Positions 1 through 7,926 of a stretch of DNA of 37,120 nucleotides are shown piece by piece. This stretch comes from Bacteriovoracaceae bacterium (GTDB taxonomy: Bacteria; Bdellovibrionota; Bacteriovoracia; Bacteriovoracales; Bacteriovoracaceae): assembly GCA_023954635.1 (NCBI GenBank), contig JAGSHI010000024.1, forward strand, positions 1 to 37,120, given 5' to 3'. The stretch's first letter is position 1. Every line of letters starts with the position of its first letter. The position numbers and the translations under genes are program-made. Below the pieces are notes generated by a model. The model saw only the letters and a program-made list of their open reading frames with translations, was not told the DNA's origin and made no database searches.

Positions 1-11
1 AAAAGTTAAGC

Positions 12-44
12 CAAGGATCACTCTCATGAATGCAAGTGATCTTG
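12..44. repeat. Bulged hairpin at the left edge
   Basis: CAAG plus ATCACT (12-15, 17-22) pair with AGTGAT plus CTTG (35-44) with one bulged G at 16 and a 12-nt loop. A T6 run lies further on (61-66). It may belong to the end of a gene to the left or to the GST transcript end; not decidable here. Confidence 0.35.
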
Positions 45-74
45 TATCAAGATAAAATAATTTTTTAATCATAT

Positions 75-692
75 CTAAGATGGTAAATACTTTTTCACGT
101 TAGGAAAATGATCTCTATCACGACATTTTGCCATATATTGATTTATTTCTTCACTATAAGGTATTTCAAGTAAGCTTCCCCAAAATAATGCCTGTCCAAT
201 AACGATATCTGCCACAGTGAACTGAGTTCCGATCATCCACTCAGAATCTTTCAAATGCTCAGTGAGTACCTTCAGACTACCTTCAAGCATCATTTTTGAT
301 TGATCAATGGCCTCTTGAGACTTCTTATCTCCATAAAACCATTCATTCCTAGCGATAACCCAAAGATAAGCATCAATTTCAGTCATACCAAAATGAAGCC
401 ATTGGTTCATTTGTGCCCTATTAATTGAACCACTCGCTGGGGCTAACCCTACTTCTGGTTTTAAATCTGCGAGATATAAGCAAATAGCCGCACTCTCAAA
501 AATATGATGTCCGTCTGATGTTTCAAGAACTGGAACCTTCCCATACGGATTCATTTTTAAAAAATCCTCTGATCTGTTTTCTCCTTTTTTCATGTCAACT
601 TGAACATGTTCAAAAGGCATTTCTAATTCCTCTAATGCCCATACACATCTAAAGGCCCTACTTCTTACTGGTCCATAAAGTTTTAAACTCAT
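75..692 (-). CDS. Glutathione S-transferase family protein
   Basis: Cytosolic GST of 205 residues, normal length for the family. The N-terminal thioredoxin-like half (about 1-80) begins LYGPVRSRAFRCVWALEEL and carries the cis-proline stretch KVPVLE and the glutathione-contacting FESAAI motif. The helical C-terminal half has the typical N-capping stretch FTVADI. Such enzymes conjugate or reduce electrophiles with glutathione; the substrate cannot be told from sequence. Its ATG overlaps the stop of the upstream acyl-CoA dehydrogenase gene by 4 nt (ATGA), so the two are almost certainly cotranscribed and translationally coupled. The family is clear; a specific class is not assigned. Confidence 0.9.
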   Translation of the reverse strand: MSLKLYGPVRSRAFRCVWALEELEMPFEHVQVDMKKGENRSEDFLKMNPYGKVPVLETSDGHHIFESAAICLYLADLKPEVGLAPASGSINRAQMNQWLHFGMTEIDAYLWVIARNEWFYGDKKSQEAIDQSKMMLEGSLKVLTEHLKDSEWMIGTQFTVADIVIGQALFWGSLLEIPYSEEINQYMAKCRDRDHFPNVKKYLPS

Positions 693-1840
693 TTTATTAA
701 ATCCCTTGATATAATTTCTTTCATTATTTCAGTTGTACCGGCATAAATTCTTTGTACTCTTGCATCCACATAAGCTTTAGATATTGGATATTCACTCATA
801 TAACCATAACCCCCAAACAGCTGGACACCTTCATCTGCAACTCGACATAACATTTCACTACACCAGTATTTTGCTTTGGATGCCTCGACAGTCATTTCTT
901 TTCCATCTACTAGGCCTTGTATACATCTATCCACAAAGGCCTCTGCGACACTTATCTCAGTTGCCATTTCAGCAAGTTTAAATTTTGTATTTTGAAAATC
1001 ACTTATACTTTTACCGAAAGCTTTTCTTCCTTTCGTATATTCTACTGTTAAATCAAGACATCTTTTTGCTGTGGCCAAACTCCAGACAGCAACAGTGAGC
1101 CTTTCGGTAGCCAATTCATTTGTTAAATACAAAAAACCTTTGCCTACTTCACCGAGGAGGTTTTCTTTTGGTATCTTGCAATTGGTAAAAGACAATTCTG
1201 CTGTATCCTGTGCCTTTAAACCCATCTTCGATAAGTTCCGACCTCTTTCAAATCCTTCGGCTCCTTCTTCAACAACAAACAAACTTAAAGGAGCATATTT
1301 AGATTTTTCAGATCCTTCGACCTCTGTTCTTGCAACAACAATTACCCAATTTGAAACATGACCATTACTTATAAAAGTTTTAGCTCCGTTTAAAACCCAA
1401 TGATCATCCTTTAATTCTGCTTTTGTTGAAATGGCCTGAAGGTCTGAACCTGTTCCTGGCTCAGTCATTGCGATTGCGGAAATGAGGCTTCCATTGATAA
1501 GTCCTGGTAACCATTTTCTCTTCTGTGTATCGTTTCCATAATTTGAAAGGTAAGGAACAATCACATCAGAATGTAAGAAGAATGCGACTCCACTTGTAAG
1601 GGCATAAGCTAGTTCTTCAATCACGATTGCAGAGTATCGAAAATCTAACCCCATTCCCTCATATTCTTCAGGAGCAGTTAGGCATAAAAATCCTTGCTCT
1701 CCTGCACTCGTGTAAACTTCTCTTGGAGTAATTCCCTTTTGTTCCCATTCTTCATGATGAGGAACAACTTCGTTATCTACCCATTTTTTAAATGTATTTT
1801 TAAATTCAGTTAACTCTGTCGTCATCATACTTTCATGCAT
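689..1840 (-). CDS. Acyl-CoA dehydrogenase
   Basis: FAD-dependent acyl-CoA dehydrogenase (383 residues, usual length about 380), which introduces the alpha,beta double bond in acyl-CoA, the first step of beta-oxidation. Visible family signatures are AMTEPGTGSD (FAD and substrate region, middle of the protein), FGGYGYMSEYP near the C-terminus, and YAGTTEIM, whose glutamate (about E371) is the usual catalytic base position. The ATG at 1840 is chosen because AAGGAGAGG lies directly upstream; methionines 5 and 6 have no such site. It is the first gene of a two-gene leftward operon with the GST and is divergent from the thiolase operon, so the rest of the pathway is next door. Chain-length preference is unknown. 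Confidence 0.93.
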   Translation of the reverse strand: MHESMMTTELTEFKNTFKKWVDNEVVPHHEEWEQKGITPREVYTSAGEQGFLCLTAPEEYEGMGLDFRYSAIVIEELAYALTSGVAFFLHSDVIVPYLSNYGNDTQKRKWLPGLINGSLISAIAMTEPGTGSDLQAISTKAELKDDHWVLNGAKTFISNGHVSNWVIVVARTEVEGSEKSKYAPLSLFVVEEGAEGFERGRNLSKMGLKAQDTAELSFTNCKIPKENLLGEVGKGFLYLTNELATERLTVAVWSLATAKRCLDLTVEYTKGRKAFGKSISDFQNTKFKLAEMATEISVAEAFVDRCIQGLVDGKEMTVEASKAKYWCSEMLCRVADEGVQLFGGYGYMSEYPISKAYVDARVQRIYAGTTEIMKEIISRDLIK

Positions 1841-1923
1841 TTTCCTCTCCTTGGAAAAGTCGATGAATTAAATTTTGATAATGCGCTCTGCACTCAAAAA
1901 AGTATCATAATTTCTAAAGTTAA

Positions 1924-1939
1924 AAGTACCACGTACCTT
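1924..1939. promoter_or_regulatory. Candidate operator dyad between divergent beta-oxidation operons
   Basis: Two GTAC blocks separated by CAC (1926-1929 and 1933-1936), flanked by AA on the left and CTT on the right, form a short dyad in the 142-bp divergent region between the acyl-CoA dehydrogenase and thiolase starts. The position suits a repressor controlling both operons. It does not match the FadR or PsrA consensus known to me, and no regulator gene lies nearby. Function is inferred from position only. Confidence 0.3.
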
Positions 1940-1982
1940 ATTTTTTTGGCAAAATAGTATCACTATAAAAGAAGGATACCCT

Positions 1983-3191
1983 ATGAAAACAGTCTACATT
2001 TATGATGCCGTAAGGACTCCAAGAGGCCGCGGTAAAAAAGATGGAAAGCTACATACAGTAAGGCCAGTCGACCTGGCAGGCTCTGTACTTGAAGCTATTC
2101 AACAAAGAAATAATCTCGATACAACGTTAGTAAACGATGTTGTCTTAGGATGTGTAACTCAAGTTGGTGAACAAGGTGGATGTATAGCCAAGTCAGCTGC
2201 CCTTTATGCAAATTATGCTGACAGTGTAAGTGGGTACACACTAAATCGTTTTTGTGGCTCAGGCCTAGAAGCAATAAATCAGGGAGCTAGCTCTATCATG
2301 AGTGGGTACTTTGACATGATCGTTGCTGGAGGAGTTGAGGCCTTGAGTAGAGTTCCCATTGGAAGTGATGGTGGAGCTTGGATGATAGACCCAGATGTTG
2401 CGACAAAAACTCACTTTGTTCCACAGGGAATATCTGCAGATTTAATTTCAACACTTGCTGGATATTCAAGAACTGATGTTGATTCCTTTGCTGTTGAATC
2501 TCAAAATAAAGCGACGCAGGCATGGGAAGAAAATCGATTTGCGAAAAGTATAATTCCCATTCGAGATCAAAATGGACTCATGATTTTAGAGAAAGATGAA
2601 CACATAAGACCTGGAACAACAGTCGAAAGTTTATCTGGACTTAGACCAAGCTTTCTTGAAATGGGAACCAAGTATGGATTTGATGCTGTGGCCTTACAGA
2701 AGTATCCAGAAATTATGGAAATTGAACATGTTCATCATGCTGGAAACTCTAGCGGCATTGTTGATGGATCTTCAGTCGTTCTTATTGGTAATGAAGAGAG
2801 TGGGCTAAAAGCAGGAATTAAACCACGTGCGAAAATACGATCCTTCAGTATGGTTTCAACAGAACCAACCATCATGTTAACAGGACCAGCACCAGCAACA
2901 AACAAGGCCCTTAAAGCTGCAGGTATGGAAATTGGAGATATTGATCTTATCGAAATCAATGAAGCCTTTGCTTCTGTTGTCCTAAGATTTATTGAAGAAA
3001 CAGGTGCTGATTTAGGCAAGGTGAACGTCAACGGTGGAGCGATAGCTATGGGGCACCCTCTTGGCGCTACTGGAGCAATGCTGTTAGGCACGGTTCTCGA
3101 TGAACTAGAAAGACAAAATAAATCAACCGGTCTTATTACTTTATGTATCGGTGGTGGAATGGGAATCGCAACAATAATCGAGCGAGTGTAA
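1983..3191 (+). CDS. Acetyl-CoA acyltransferase (thiolase)
   Basis: Thiolase of 402 residues that cleaves 3-ketoacyl-CoA to acetyl-CoA and a shortened acyl-CoA. The three family motifs are intact: nucleophilic Cys91 in NRFCGSGLEA, His358 in MGHPLGATGA, and Cys388 in LCIGGGMG. The NEAF motif is also present (INEAFASVV). The ATG has an AAGGA Shine-Dalgarno sequence. The stop is 2 nt before the start of the multifunctional hydratase/dehydrogenase, the usual partner of FadA/FadI in a trifunctional complex, so a degradative role fits better than acetoacetyl-CoA synthesis. It is the first gene of a three-gene operon. Length and partner suggest FadI/FadA type, but a firm symbol is not justified. Confidence 0.93.
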   Translation: MKTVYIYDAVRTPRGRGKKDGKLHTVRPVDLAGSVLEAIQQRNNLDTTLVNDVVLGCVTQVGEQGGCIAKSAALYANYADSVSGYTLNRFCGSGLEAINQGASSIMSGYFDMIVAGGVEALSRVPIGSDGGAWMIDPDVATKTHFVPQGISADLISTLAGYSRTDVDSFAVESQNKATQAWEENRFAKSIIPIRDQNGLMILEKDEHIRPGTTVESLSGLRPSFLEMGTKYGFDAVALQKYPEIMEIEHVHHAGNSSGIVDGSSVVLIGNEESGLKAGIKPRAKIRSFSMVSTEPTIMLTGPAPATNKALKAAGMEIGDIDLIEINEAFASVVLRFIEETGADLGKVNVNGGAIAMGHPLGATGAMLLGTVLDELERQNKSTGLITLCIGGGMGIATIIERV

Positions 3192-3193
3192 TT

Positions 3194-5305
3194 ATGTTAA
3201 AAATAAAATTAGATGAAAATAATATTGTAATTCTAACTATTGATTGTGAAACGAAACCAATGAATGTCATCGACAAAGAGTTTGTTGAACTCTTTCATCA
3301 AAAGATTGAAGAGATTACTTCTGATGAAAAAAACCAAGGGCTTATTCTCACCTCAGCGAGAGATGAATTCGTTGCTGGTGGCGATCTTGAAATGCTTAGA
3401 TCAATAAATACAGCTGAAGATTGTGTCAAAGTTACTTCTCTACTCCACAAAGCACTTCGAAAAATTGAAACTTGGGGAAAGCCAGCCGTGGCGGCCTTAA
3501 CGGGTACAACACTGGGCGGTGGTTATGAACTTGCTCTTGGCTGCCATCATAGAATTTGTATAAATAAGCCAAAAGCAAAGATCGGACTCCCTGAAGTAAC
3601 ACTTGGACTTCTTCCAGGAGGTGGCGGAACTCAAAGGCTACCTAGAATGATTGGACTTCAAAGTTCAATTTTATACTTAACAACAGGTAAGCAATTAAAC
3701 CCAGAAAAAGCTTTAAAAGCTGGACTTATAAATGATTTAGTAGACTCAGAAGATGAACTCATTCAAAAGTCAGTCGACTTTATTAAATCAAATCCTGAAA
3801 TAAAACAGCCATGGGATGAGAAGAAGTTCAAACTTCCAGGTGGAGAAGTCCAGTCTCCAAAAGGTTATCAGATAATTCCAGCATCAACGGCCATGATGAA
3901 TGAAAAAACACATGGAAATTATCTCGCTCCAAAAAATATTCTCTGTGCAGTTTATGAAGGCTGCCAAGTCCCAATAGATCAGGCCCTTGAGATCGAACTT
4001 CGCTACTTCACTGAACTCGTTTTAAACCCATCGACTAAAAACATGATTAGAACTCTTTTCTATGGAATAAATGAGTGCAATAAAGGACAAGCACGACCTA
4101 AAGATGCCCCTAAAAAGGCAATCAATAAAGTTGGAATCTTAGGTGCAGGAATGATGGGAAGTGGAATTGCTTTTTCAACTGCCATGGCCGGAATTCCTTG
4201 TGTCATGAAAGATATTAGTGAAGAAACTCTAGAGAGAGGAAAAGCCTATTCTTCAAATGTTTTAGATAAAATGATTGAGCGTGGCAGATGTACTCCAGAG
4301 AAAAAAGAAAAAGTTCTCTCCCTCATTTCCACAACAACCGAACCAAAAGAGATGGAAGGTTGTGACCTCGTTATTGAAGCAGTTATTGAAGATAGAGCTC
4401 TAAAGGCCCGAGTAACGAAAGAAAGTGAAGATGTAATGCCTAGTGATGGAATCTTTGCTTCCAACACTTCGACATTACCAATTACAGGCCTAGCGAAAGA
4501 GAGCCAAAGACCTAAACAATTCATAGGACTCCATTTCTTTTCTCCTGTAGATAAAATGCCACTTGTAGAAATTATTATGGGAGAAGAAACTGGTGATGAA
4601 GCACTTGCGATGTGTGTCGATTATGTTCGCGCCATTAAGAAGACTCCAATTGTTGTAAATGACGGAAGAGGTTTTTATACTTCTAGAGTTTTTACAACAT
4701 ATGTTTCAGAAGGTATTAATCTCGTCACTGAAGGTGTTAACCCTGCGCTCATTGAAAACGCAGGAAAGATGTGTGGAATGCCAGTGGGTCCTTTGGCCGT
4801 AGCTGATGAGGTCTCAATTGATCTTATCTATCATATTGTAAAACAAACTGTTGAAGATGTAGGTTTAGATGCAGTCGACAAGAAAACATTAGAACTCTCC
4901 ACCAAGTTCGTAGAGGAACTCGGCCGTCTCGGGAGAAAAGCTGGAAAAGGGTTTTATGAATACCCAGAAAGTGGAAAGAAGCATATTTCTCCAGAACTTG
5001 AGAAACTCTATCCCATTTCAAAAGAACAACCCAGCCTAGAAGAAGTAAAAGATCGATTGCTCTATATTCAATCTATCGAAACACTTAGGTGCTTAGAAGA
5101 AAATATTCTAACAACATCTAGAGATGCTGATGTTGGGTCTATTATGGGTTGGGGCTTTCCTGCCTGGGCAGGAGGTTCAATTGGCTTCGTTGAATTGACA
5201 GGTGTCAAAAACTTTAAAGAAAGATGTCTTGAACTTGAAAAGCTTTATGGAAAAAGATTTTCACCTCCAAGTATCCTCGATAAAAAAGAGAGTTTCTACA
5301 GTTGA
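3194..5305 (+). CDS. fadJ: Multifunctional enoyl-CoA hydratase / 3-hydroxyacyl-CoA dehydrogenase (FadJ/FadB type)
   Basis: 703-residue fusion enzyme for the two middle steps of beta-oxidation. Residues 1-190 form the crotonase domain, with the two catalytic glutamates expected in GGGYELALG (E112) and LPEVTLGLLPGGGG (E134). From about 312 a Rossmann domain begins with the NAD motif GAGMMG (317-322), followed by the dehydrogenase domain with catalytic His447 in GLHFFSPVDKMPLVEII and a C-terminal helical domain. I start at the ATG at 3194, where the crotonase fold begins; an in-frame ATG at 3143 would overlap the thiolase and adds no family sequence. Its stop overlaps the next start (TTGA). FadB and FadJ cannot be separated by eye. 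Confidence 0.93.
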   Translation: MLKIKLDENNIVILTIDCETKPMNVIDKEFVELFHQKIEEITSDEKNQGLILTSARDEFVAGGDLEMLRSINTAEDCVKVTSLLHKALRKIETWGKPAVAALTGTTLGGGYELALGCHHRICINKPKAKIGLPEVTLGLLPGGGGTQRLPRMIGLQSSILYLTTGKQLNPEKALKAGLINDLVDSEDELIQKSVDFIKSNPEIKQPWDEKKFKLPGGEVQSPKGYQIIPASTAMMNEKTHGNYLAPKNILCAVYEGCQVPIDQALEIELRYFTELVLNPSTKNMIRTLFYGINECNKGQARPKDAPKKAINKVGILGAGMMGSGIAFSTAMAGIPCVMKDISEETLERGKAYSSNVLDKMIERGRCTPEKKEKVLSLISTTTEPKEMEGCDLVIEAVIEDRALKARVTKESEDVMPSDGIFASNTSTLPITGLAKESQRPKQFIGLHFFSPVDKMPLVEIIMGEETGDEALAMCVDYVRAIKKTPIVVNDGRGFYTSRVFTTYVSEGINLVTEGVNPALIENAGKMCGMPVGPLAVADEVSIDLIYHIVKQTVEDVGLDAVDKKTLELSTKFVEELGRLGRKAGKGFYEYPESGKKHISPELEKLYPISKEQPSLEEVKDRLLYIQSIETLRCLEENILTTSRDADVGSIMGWGFPAWAGGSIGFVELTGVKNFKERCLELEKLYGKRFSPPSILDKKESFYS

Positions 5306-6288
5306 TTTTAGATAAGGCACTTGATCATATTAATGTACTAGATCTGACTCGATTACTACCAGGTCCATTATGTACTCGCTACCTATCAGATATGGGCGCA
5401 AAAGTTACAAAGGTAGAAGACAAAGATAAGGGGGATTATGCTCGCTATTTTCCCCCTCTTGATAAAGATGGAGTAAGCCTTCTTTACAAGGACCTAAATA
5501 GCAATAAAACTATTATAAACTTAGATCTCAAAGACGATAATGACTTAAAAAAGTTTGAAGAGTTAGTTCAAAGTTTTGATGTCATTGTTGAAGGCTTTCG
5601 CCCGGGAGTTATGGACTCCCTAAACTTGTCATTTGAAAAGCTCAAAAAGCTAAACCCTAAAATTATTCTCTGTTCAATTACAGGTTATGGCCAAAGTGAC
5701 TCATTAAAAACCAAGGCCGGTCATGACATAAATTACATGGGTCTATCTGGTTTATTATCAACACTAGAAACTAATCAAAAAATTCCAACTCCAGGGTTCC
5801 ATATGGCAGATATAGCAGGCGGAACCCTAATGGCCTTAACAAGTATCACTTCAGCTCTTCATCAAGTAGCTAAGACAAATAAAGGTCTCCACCTCGATAT
5901 ATCTATGACTCACGGATTAAACTCTTTCCTACCGGCCATTCAAAATCAGTTAAAAACAGGTGCTCCAGGAATTATTACAGGAGAAGCTGCTTGTTATAAT
6001 ACATATCGTACCAAAGATGAAAAATTCATGGCCCTTGGAGCTGTCGAGAAAAAGTTCTGGGTCGAATTCTGTAAGGCCATTGAAAAACCTGACTGGGTCG
6101 ATAGACACCCAGGAGTTGGGTCAGAATACTCTCCCCTTTCCAATGATATTCAAACTATTGTTTCAACAAAATCCAGAGAGGAGTGGACAACTCTTTTCAA
6201 AGAGGTTGATGCTTGCTTTACACCTGTACTTGAGCCTCTAGAGTCTTATTCAACATCAAATAAAAACTTCTCTTTTCCAATAAAATAA
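5302..6288 (+). CDS. Class III CoA-transferase (CaiB/BaiF, AMACR-like), C-terminally short
   Basis: 328-residue protein resembling alpha-methylacyl-CoA racemase. Conserved points are VLDLTRLLPGPLCTRYLSDMGA at the N-terminus, VEGFRPGVMD, AGHDINYMGLSG with the catalytic His141, and MADIAGG with catalytic Asp170. Racemases of this group interconvert 2R and 2S methyl-branched acyl-CoAs, letting branched fatty acids enter beta-oxidation, which suits the operon. The start is a TTG overlapping the fadJ stop by 4 nt. Oddly, the protein ends soon after the DACFTPVLEPLE motif and lacks the usual tail of some 40-60 residues with the P-G-x-H-T stretch (relatives are about 360-400 residues). It may be a naturally short form or a truncated gene; the catalytic pair is intact. 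Confidence 0.85.
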   Translation: MILDKALDHINVLDLTRLLPGPLCTRYLSDMGAKVTKVEDKDKGDYARYFPPLDKDGVSLLYKDLNSNKTIINLDLKDDNDLKKFEELVQSFDVIVEGFRPGVMDSLNLSFEKLKKLNPKIILCSITGYGQSDSLKTKAGHDINYMGLSGLLSTLETNQKIPTPGFHMADIAGGTLMALTSITSALHQVAKTNKGLHLDISMTHGLNSFLPAIQNQLKTGAPGIITGEAACYNTYRTKDEKFMALGAVEKKFWVEFCKAIEKPDWVDRHPGVGSEYSPLSNDIQTIVSTKSREEWTTLFKEVDACFTPVLEPLESYSTSNKNFSFPIK

Positions 6289-6290
6289 CA

Positions 6291-6386
6291 AGTACTTACT
6301 AGACTGAAGAAATTACACAGCCAGGTGGCGAATGACCTTTCCCATGGGATAGTCCAGCTATATTTAGCCATCTGGGAGTAAGCACT
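6291..6386 (+). ncRNA. Structured 5' leader (candidate cis-regulatory RNA) of the caspase-like gene
   Basis: The whole gap between the CoA-transferase stop and the next ATG can fold on itself. An outer stem pairs 6291-6300 with 6377-6386 (9 of 10 pairs). An inner stem pairs 6321-6329 with 6367-6375 (9 of 9, one G-U). Only G6376 separates the two stems on the 3' side, while a 20-nt bulge (6301-6320) separates them on the 5' side. The Shine-Dalgarno GGGAG (6374-6378) is buried in the paired strand. A second CCAG at 6354-6357 can compete with CCAG 6321-6324 for CTGG 6372-6375, giving an alternative hairpin with TATT loop. It matches no riboswitch class I recognise. Regulation is inferred. Confidence 0.45.
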
Positions 6387-6387
6387 T

Positions 6388-7725
6388 ATGAAATCATTAT
6401 TTTTCGTTTTCCTATTTATTATTTCTTCTCAAGCTTTTGGGGCCAATAATAAATACTATGGAAATCAATCTGTAGAAGCAATTCTCACTTTTAGAACTAA
6501 GATTTTATTAAATGACTATCAGGCCTACTCAAACTCAGAGATTAGAGAGCAAATTGATTTTCAAATACAACACCTCATGGGAACTTTTCAGGCAGAGACT
6601 TTCCTTGAAGAATTTCCGTATCCAGGAGTACTTGGTGAAACTTATAAAATTAAAAATATAAAGAAAAAAGTAACTACAGAAGGACTTCAAGTAACTTATT
6701 CGTTCGAGGGAAAAGTTGCGTGGAGCAAAAAAGCCTTTAACGGTGGAAGAAAAACAAGAGCTCTTCCTATAAAGTTACCTCTTAACCCAAATAGAATTTA
6801 TGACCAAAGTCTGGTTAACGGGTTCAACCCTTGTACTGATGAACACTACAACTCTGAAGGTGATTTCTGGTATTTCTGGGACCCAGACAAAGAAGGTTGT
6901 CCACTTACTTCAAATTTCAAGGATGTTCTAAGAATTAAAGGAAAACTTAAAAAGCTACCGAATACTCGTTCAACTTACCCTGAGTACAATAAGCTTTATG
7001 CAGATAATGGAAATAAGGATAATGTCGATATTCATCTTTATATCGGTTATATCGATGAAGAAAATCTAAATCTTTCCAAACCAGATAAAGATGACCATGC
7101 TTTTTATGCTATGGAGTTCGTAGAAGAAGAACTTCAGAACCAAGGCTATGAGTTAACAAAAAAGAAAGATGCTTTCAGAGAATTCAAAACAAAAGTTGGA
7201 AAAGGTATTAATTTTCTTCGACTATATGAAAAGAAAATGAAAACAGCGACTGGGAAACAAGTAAATCTCAGAGTTAAGATCTTACTTTCTGATACTGGTA
7301 TTAATTCAAAAGATAATACTTTTCATAATCACATAACTAAAGGTCTAGAAGAAGCAGACGTACTCATTTACGATGGTCACAGTGGACTTGGAGGAAACTT
7401 AAACCTCGATTACCTACCGGCTATTGACTTCAATAAAAACAAGTATCAAATTTTCTTTTTTAATGGCTGTAGCTCATACCCATATTTTAATGGAATGTTT
7501 TTTGATGCAAAAGGTGGAACAAAAAATTTAGAAGTTGTGACCTCTGGACTTCCTACCTACTCTGATACTGCAGGTGAAAATATGATTGGCTTTATCGATG
7601 GTTTTATTAGAGGAAGAGCTTGGAGTTATCAAACAATAATGAGTGACCTTGAGGCCTCTAATGGCCACAATGGTACTTACCTTACAGGTGTAAATGGAGA
7701 TGAGGATAATACTTTCCGTCCCTAA
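6388..7725 (+). CDS. Exported protein with caspase-like (clan CD) His/Cys layout
   Basis: 445-residue protein with a clear Sec signal peptide (cleavage near SQAFG-AN, residue 18-19). I do not recognise a named family. The C-terminal third has a hydrophobic strand then VLIYDGHSGLGG with His331, and about 30 residues later a second strand IFFFNGCSSY with Cys361. A strand-His-Gly followed by a strand-Cys is the arrangement of caspase-like clan CD peptidases (caspase, gingipain, clostripain). A further strand LEVVTSGLP follows. Cys149 and Cys171 could form a disulfide. The ATG is preceded by GGGAG inside a paired leader, and a terminator follows, so the gene probably stands as its own unit. Peptidase activity is inference from motif geometry only. 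Confidence 0.75.
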   Translation: MKSLFFVFLFIISSQAFGANNKYYGNQSVEAILTFRTKILLNDYQAYSNSEIREQIDFQIQHLMGTFQAETFLEEFPYPGVLGETYKIKNIKKKVTTEGLQVTYSFEGKVAWSKKAFNGGRKTRALPIKLPLNPNRIYDQSLVNGFNPCTDEHYNSEGDFWYFWDPDKEGCPLTSNFKDVLRIKGKLKKLPNTRSTYPEYNKLYADNGNKDNVDIHLYIGYIDEENLNLSKPDKDDHAFYAMEFVEEELQNQGYELTKKKDAFREFKTKVGKGINFLRLYEKKMKTATGKQVNLRVKILLSDTGINSKDNTFHNHITKGLEEADVLIYDGHSGLGGNLNLDYLPAIDFNKNKYQIFFFNGCSSYPYFNGMFFDAKGGTKNLEVVTSGLPTYSDTAGENMIGFIDGFIRGRAWSYQTIMSDLEASNGHNGTYLTGVNGDEDNTFRP

Positions 7726-7757
7726 AGTGCCTCAAAATATAGTCAAAAAGATCCACT

Positions 7758-7781
7758 AAAGGCCCTATTTTGGGCCTTTTC
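7758..7781 (+). terminator. Intrinsic terminator
   Basis: AAAGGCCC (7758-7765) pairs perfectly with GGGCCTTT (7772-7779) across a 6-nt loop, and the stem runs into TTTT. It lies 33 nt after the stop of the caspase-like gene and ends that unit. Confidence 0.85.
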
Positions 7782-7926
7782 TAATTCGGAAATTATCCCT
7801 TAGAAGCATTATCCATTTGAATTTATTCTATTTGTCGATTAATTCGATGCCTTTCGAAAGTATAAGAAGAAGCAGTGTTACCATAATTTGGCTTTAGAGT
7901 TGAATACGAAACAAAGGATAGCAGTG

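Noticed and set aside
3143-3193. Longer N-terminus for the FadJ-type enzyme
   Set aside because: It would overlap the thiolase gene and gives low-complexity residues before the crotonase fold; the ATG at 3194 fits.
6291-6386. Known riboswitch (c-di-GMP-I, fluoride, preQ1, SAM classes) or tRNA-like element
   Set aside because: The conserved cores of these classes are absent; the element is reported only as an unclassified structured leader.
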